Source of the DNA: Prostheceraeus crozeri
Lineage: Eukaryota; Platyhelminthes; Polycladida; Euryleptidae
Direction of reading: 5' to 3'
Assembly: GCA_907163375.1 (NCBI GenBank)
Contig: CAJQUW010001446.1
Location: 310,001 to 374,000, forward strand
Length of the DNA: 64,000 nt
The notes under the pieces are model-generated. The model was not told where the DNA came from, did not search any database, and was given only the letters and a program-made list of their open reading frames with translations. Below, one piece after another: positions 62,059 through 64,000 of this stretch (positions are counted from its first letter, which is position 1; each line of letters opens with the position of its first letter). The translations under genes were made by a program, and so were the position numbers.

Positions 62059-64000
62059 TGTCAAACTGCAAATTTTCTCAATTCAATAAATATTTTGGAG
62101 AATGCGTTCAATATTATAGTCCTGCCAATCGTCATTTAAATCCTAGAGGAATTGAAACGTTTTATAATTATGTTTATTACAATTATTTTCACGCAGGTTC
62201 AACAATTGGTCACTATTGTTTAATTAATAAATCTCATAAATTAAAAGCTATTAGAGAAATTGAAAATAATTTCAAACCCATATATAAAACAGTTACTGAT
62301 GAAAATCTAACAACGCGTCCATATAAAATCATAACAAAGAAAAAAATTGACTATGGTTCAACATATATTTGGGATCTCGAAACTTTTCCCGATCCTAACT
62401 GTTCAACAGCTCATCCTATTCCTTATGCTGTAGGAGCTATTAATTTTAATAAATTTATATGTTGTTTACCGAAACAAAGATTGAAAGAATTAGAAACACG
62501 TTTGTTAAGTGATATGATTAAAATTAAACGATCAAAAGATGAAGATGAAATTAAAAATCTTAAAAAACAGATTAATGAGTATAATAATTTAACTGAATTA
62601 GAATTTAATAAACTTCAAAATTGTGTGAAAATATTTACGAGAACTGAGGATGATGAATGTCCAATCAGGGGAAACCCAGAGGACGTATGTCCGATCCATC
62701 AATTTTTTAAAACTCTTGGAAAATTTAATTATTCGAGAGTAACTTTAATAGCTCACAATTCATCAGGTTTTGATTCCTATTTTCCGATAAAAGCTAATTT
62801 TAAATTATCTAAACCGCCTCTTAAAACTTCAAGAGGAATATTGACTGCTTCATTACAAAATCCTTATACAACTGAATGTGTTAGTAGATATATTCAAAAA
62901 TCTCTTAGATTTAAAAACAATATGAAAAAAGATTCACCTTCAGGTAAATTAGCACTTCAAACTATTATAATGAAATGTAGTTATCAACATGTAAAAACAA
63001 GTCTTTCTAAATGGTGTGAGAATTTTAAAATTCCTACGAATGTGTGTAAATTAAATTATGAAATTGGAGACATAATACATGAAAATTATAAAGAAAAAGA
63101 AAATGAATGGAGACCATATTTAGTTAACGATATTCTTTCTTTAGCTTTTTGTATCTACAAATATAATAATGTTATGCGAGATTTAGTTGGTGAAGATATA
63201 ACTACTAATTTAACATCCTCTGCTTTAACATTTAACGGTTGGATGAAAAGCGTACAAAATGACAATATAAATATTCATTCTCATATAGATTTATGGGCTA
63301 GAAATTATATTAGAAAATCTGTTAAAGGTGGAAGAGTTTCAGCAAATATAAGAAAATACATATCGCCATTTTGTAGCATCTTGTTACCAATATTAAAACA
63401 GTATTTACCTGGTCGCTGCGCTGGGGGGACTTTGTCCCTTGGTCGCTACGCTGGTGGGGCTTTGTCCCCTGGAAGTAATTTAATAGATTTAATGAAACAG
63501 TATCGAGATTTAGGAGATAAAACTGAAATTTGTAAGAAAATTTCAAATCAACTACTTGAACAAAAAAATGAATTTCTAATGGCTTTTGATGCAACATCTT
63601 TATATCCATCAGCTATGTATGATGAAAATTCAGAATACCCTAAAGCTGAATCAGCTAGAAAATTTCGTCAAGAAGAAGAGCGGGAAATAGTATATAAATT
63701 TAATACTCAAACATTTAGACCTAAAACTGGAATATTCTCTGTTGTGTTTCAATATCCGAATGATATGTTTTTCCAACCAGTTCCTATAAAAGATAAAGTT
63801 AAAAATCAAAATAATAATTCTCATGTAAAAGTAATCAGGTTTAGAAATGGTATATGTTATGATGTATTAACTTCTGTAGACATACAAGAAATTGTTAGAT
63901 GTGGGGGAAAAATCTTACATATTACTGATGGTATAATTTATGAAAAAAATTATCAAGTTTCACCATTTCGAAATTATATTGAAAAACTTTTTCATTTGAG
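62058..64000 (+). CDS. polB: DNA polymerase B of the second element, C-terminus outside the window
   Basis: Open from ATG 62058 to the window end (647 codons). Exonuclease motifs: YIWDLETFPD (I), LIAHNSSGFDSYF (II), YLVNDILSL (III). Polymerase motif A is AFDATSLYPSAMYD. Motifs B and C lie beyond the edge. The wording matches protein-primed B-family polymerases. A 64-bp GC-rich palindromic insert at 63409-63472 lies between exo III and motif A and is translated in frame (CAGGTLS, YAGGALSPG). No stop interrupts it, so this gene may be intact. Confidence 0.92.
   Translation, partial: MSNCKFSQFNKYFGECVQYYSPANRHLNPRGIETFYNYVYYNYFHAGSTIGHYCLINKSHKLKAIREIENNFKPIYKTVTDENLTTRPYKIITKKKIDYGSTYIWDLETFPDPNCSTAHPIPYAVGAINFNKFICCLPKQRLKELETRLLSDMIKIKRSKDEDEIKNLKKQINEYNNLTELEFNKLQNCVKIFTRTEDDECPIRGNPEDVCPIHQFFKTLGKFNYSRVTLIAHNSSGFDSYFPIKANFKLSKPPLKTSRGILTASLQNPYTTECVSRYIQKSLRFKNNMKKDSPSGKLALQTIIMKCSYQHVKTSLSKWCENFKIPTNVCKLNYEIGDIIHENYKEKENEWRPYLVNDILSLAFCIYKYNNVMRDLVGEDITTNLTSSALTFNGWMKSVQNDNINIHSHIDLWARNYIRKSVKGGRVSANIRKYISPFCSILLPILKQYLPGRCAGGTLSLGRYAGGALSPGSNLIDLMKQYRDLGDKTEICKKISNQLLEQKNEFLMAFDATSLYPSAMYDENSEYPKAESARKFRQEEEREIVYKFNTQTFRPKTGIFSVVFQYPNDMFFQPVPIKDKVKNQNNNSHVKVIRFRNGICYDVLTSVDIQEIVRCGGKILHITDGIIYEKNYQVSPFRNYIEKLFHL
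63409..63472. repeat. In-frame GC-rich palindrome pair inside polB
   Basis: Two copies of ggtcgct(g/a)cgctgg, each followed by a hairpin (gggactttgtccc; ggggctttgtcccc). Confidence 0.9.

Larger units (their letters stand above)
57495..64000 (+). mobile_element. Second Polinton-like element, AT-rich, left part only
   Basis: Six co-directional frames, including penton, packaging ATPase and DNA polymerase B, identify a Polinton/adintovirus-like element that runs off the window. Base composition is far more AT-rich than in the first Maverick and the proteins are not close, so it is a separate lineage. A possible left end begins agtagtatatagtgtgac at 57495, preceded by cgggac as a candidate target duplication. 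The matching right end lies outside. Confidence 0.82.

Noticed and set aside
57495-64000. Bacterial or giant-virus contamination of the assembly
   Set aside because: It abuts animal transposon sequence, and the gene set is that of an integrated Polinton. Still, reads across 57.5 kb would be the decisive check.

Overview
The window is animal nuclear DNA that has been heavily colonised by mobile elements. It has GT-AG introns, an astacin-like secreted metalloprotease gene, a vertebrate-type TTAGGG tract, and hAT, mariner, Tigger-like, LTR, LINE, Penelope-like and Maverick/Polinton elements. A marine invertebrate is the likeliest source, but I cannot name the species. Host coding sequence appears limited to the first 2.5 kb (an exon with 84-bp coding repeats and a BEN-like end) and 6.6-7.7 kb (a degenerate astacin).

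Layout. 0-11.5 kb: host exon(s), small foldback repeats, a mariner with 124-bp inverted ends (4980-5913), the astacin gene, and a 907-bp non-autonomous hAT (8643-9549). 11.56-15.79 kb: a young LTR retrotransposon with 237-bp LTRs that differ at two sites, separate gag and pol frames, and a retroviral-type -1 frameshift signal. 15.8-22.2 kb: mostly non-coding, with a Tigger-like element and a transposase scrap.

22.3-54.2 kb is one nested stack. A Penelope-like element (PLE) is split by a LINE. The LINE is split by a 21,427-bp Maverick/Polinton with 299-bp terminal inverted repeats and the target duplication aggtac. The Maverick penton gene is split by a 1,010-bp DNA transposon. The 3' half of the PLE is also split by a 2.3-kb hAT-like element, which itself contains a MITE, and by a 994-bp TA-flanked MITE.

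The Maverick carries a UBA-RING protein, a packaging ATPase, a chromodomain integrase, penton, a basic core protein, a double-jelly-roll major capsid, an adenain-like protease, a B-family DNA polymerase with zinc-finger and OTU-like N-terminal parts, and several unknowns. Less expected are a TATA-binding-protein-like gene, a six-exon spliced gene and three covarying hairpins. Several Maverick genes share AP-1/CRE, CCAAT and TATATAAGG promoter elements. Integrase, penton, major capsid, polymerase and the spliced gene all contain breaks, so this copy is defunct unless some breaks are assembly errors.

54.2-57.5 kb: three hammerhead ribozyme copies (one attached to a tRNA-like SINE head), remains of a second PLE, and a hAT-type MITE. 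57.5-64 kb: the left part of a second, AT-rich Polinton-like element of a different lineage (membrane protein, unknown, penton, ATPase, unknown, DNA polymerase running off the window). It is studded with GC-rich palindromes, two of which overlap stop codons.
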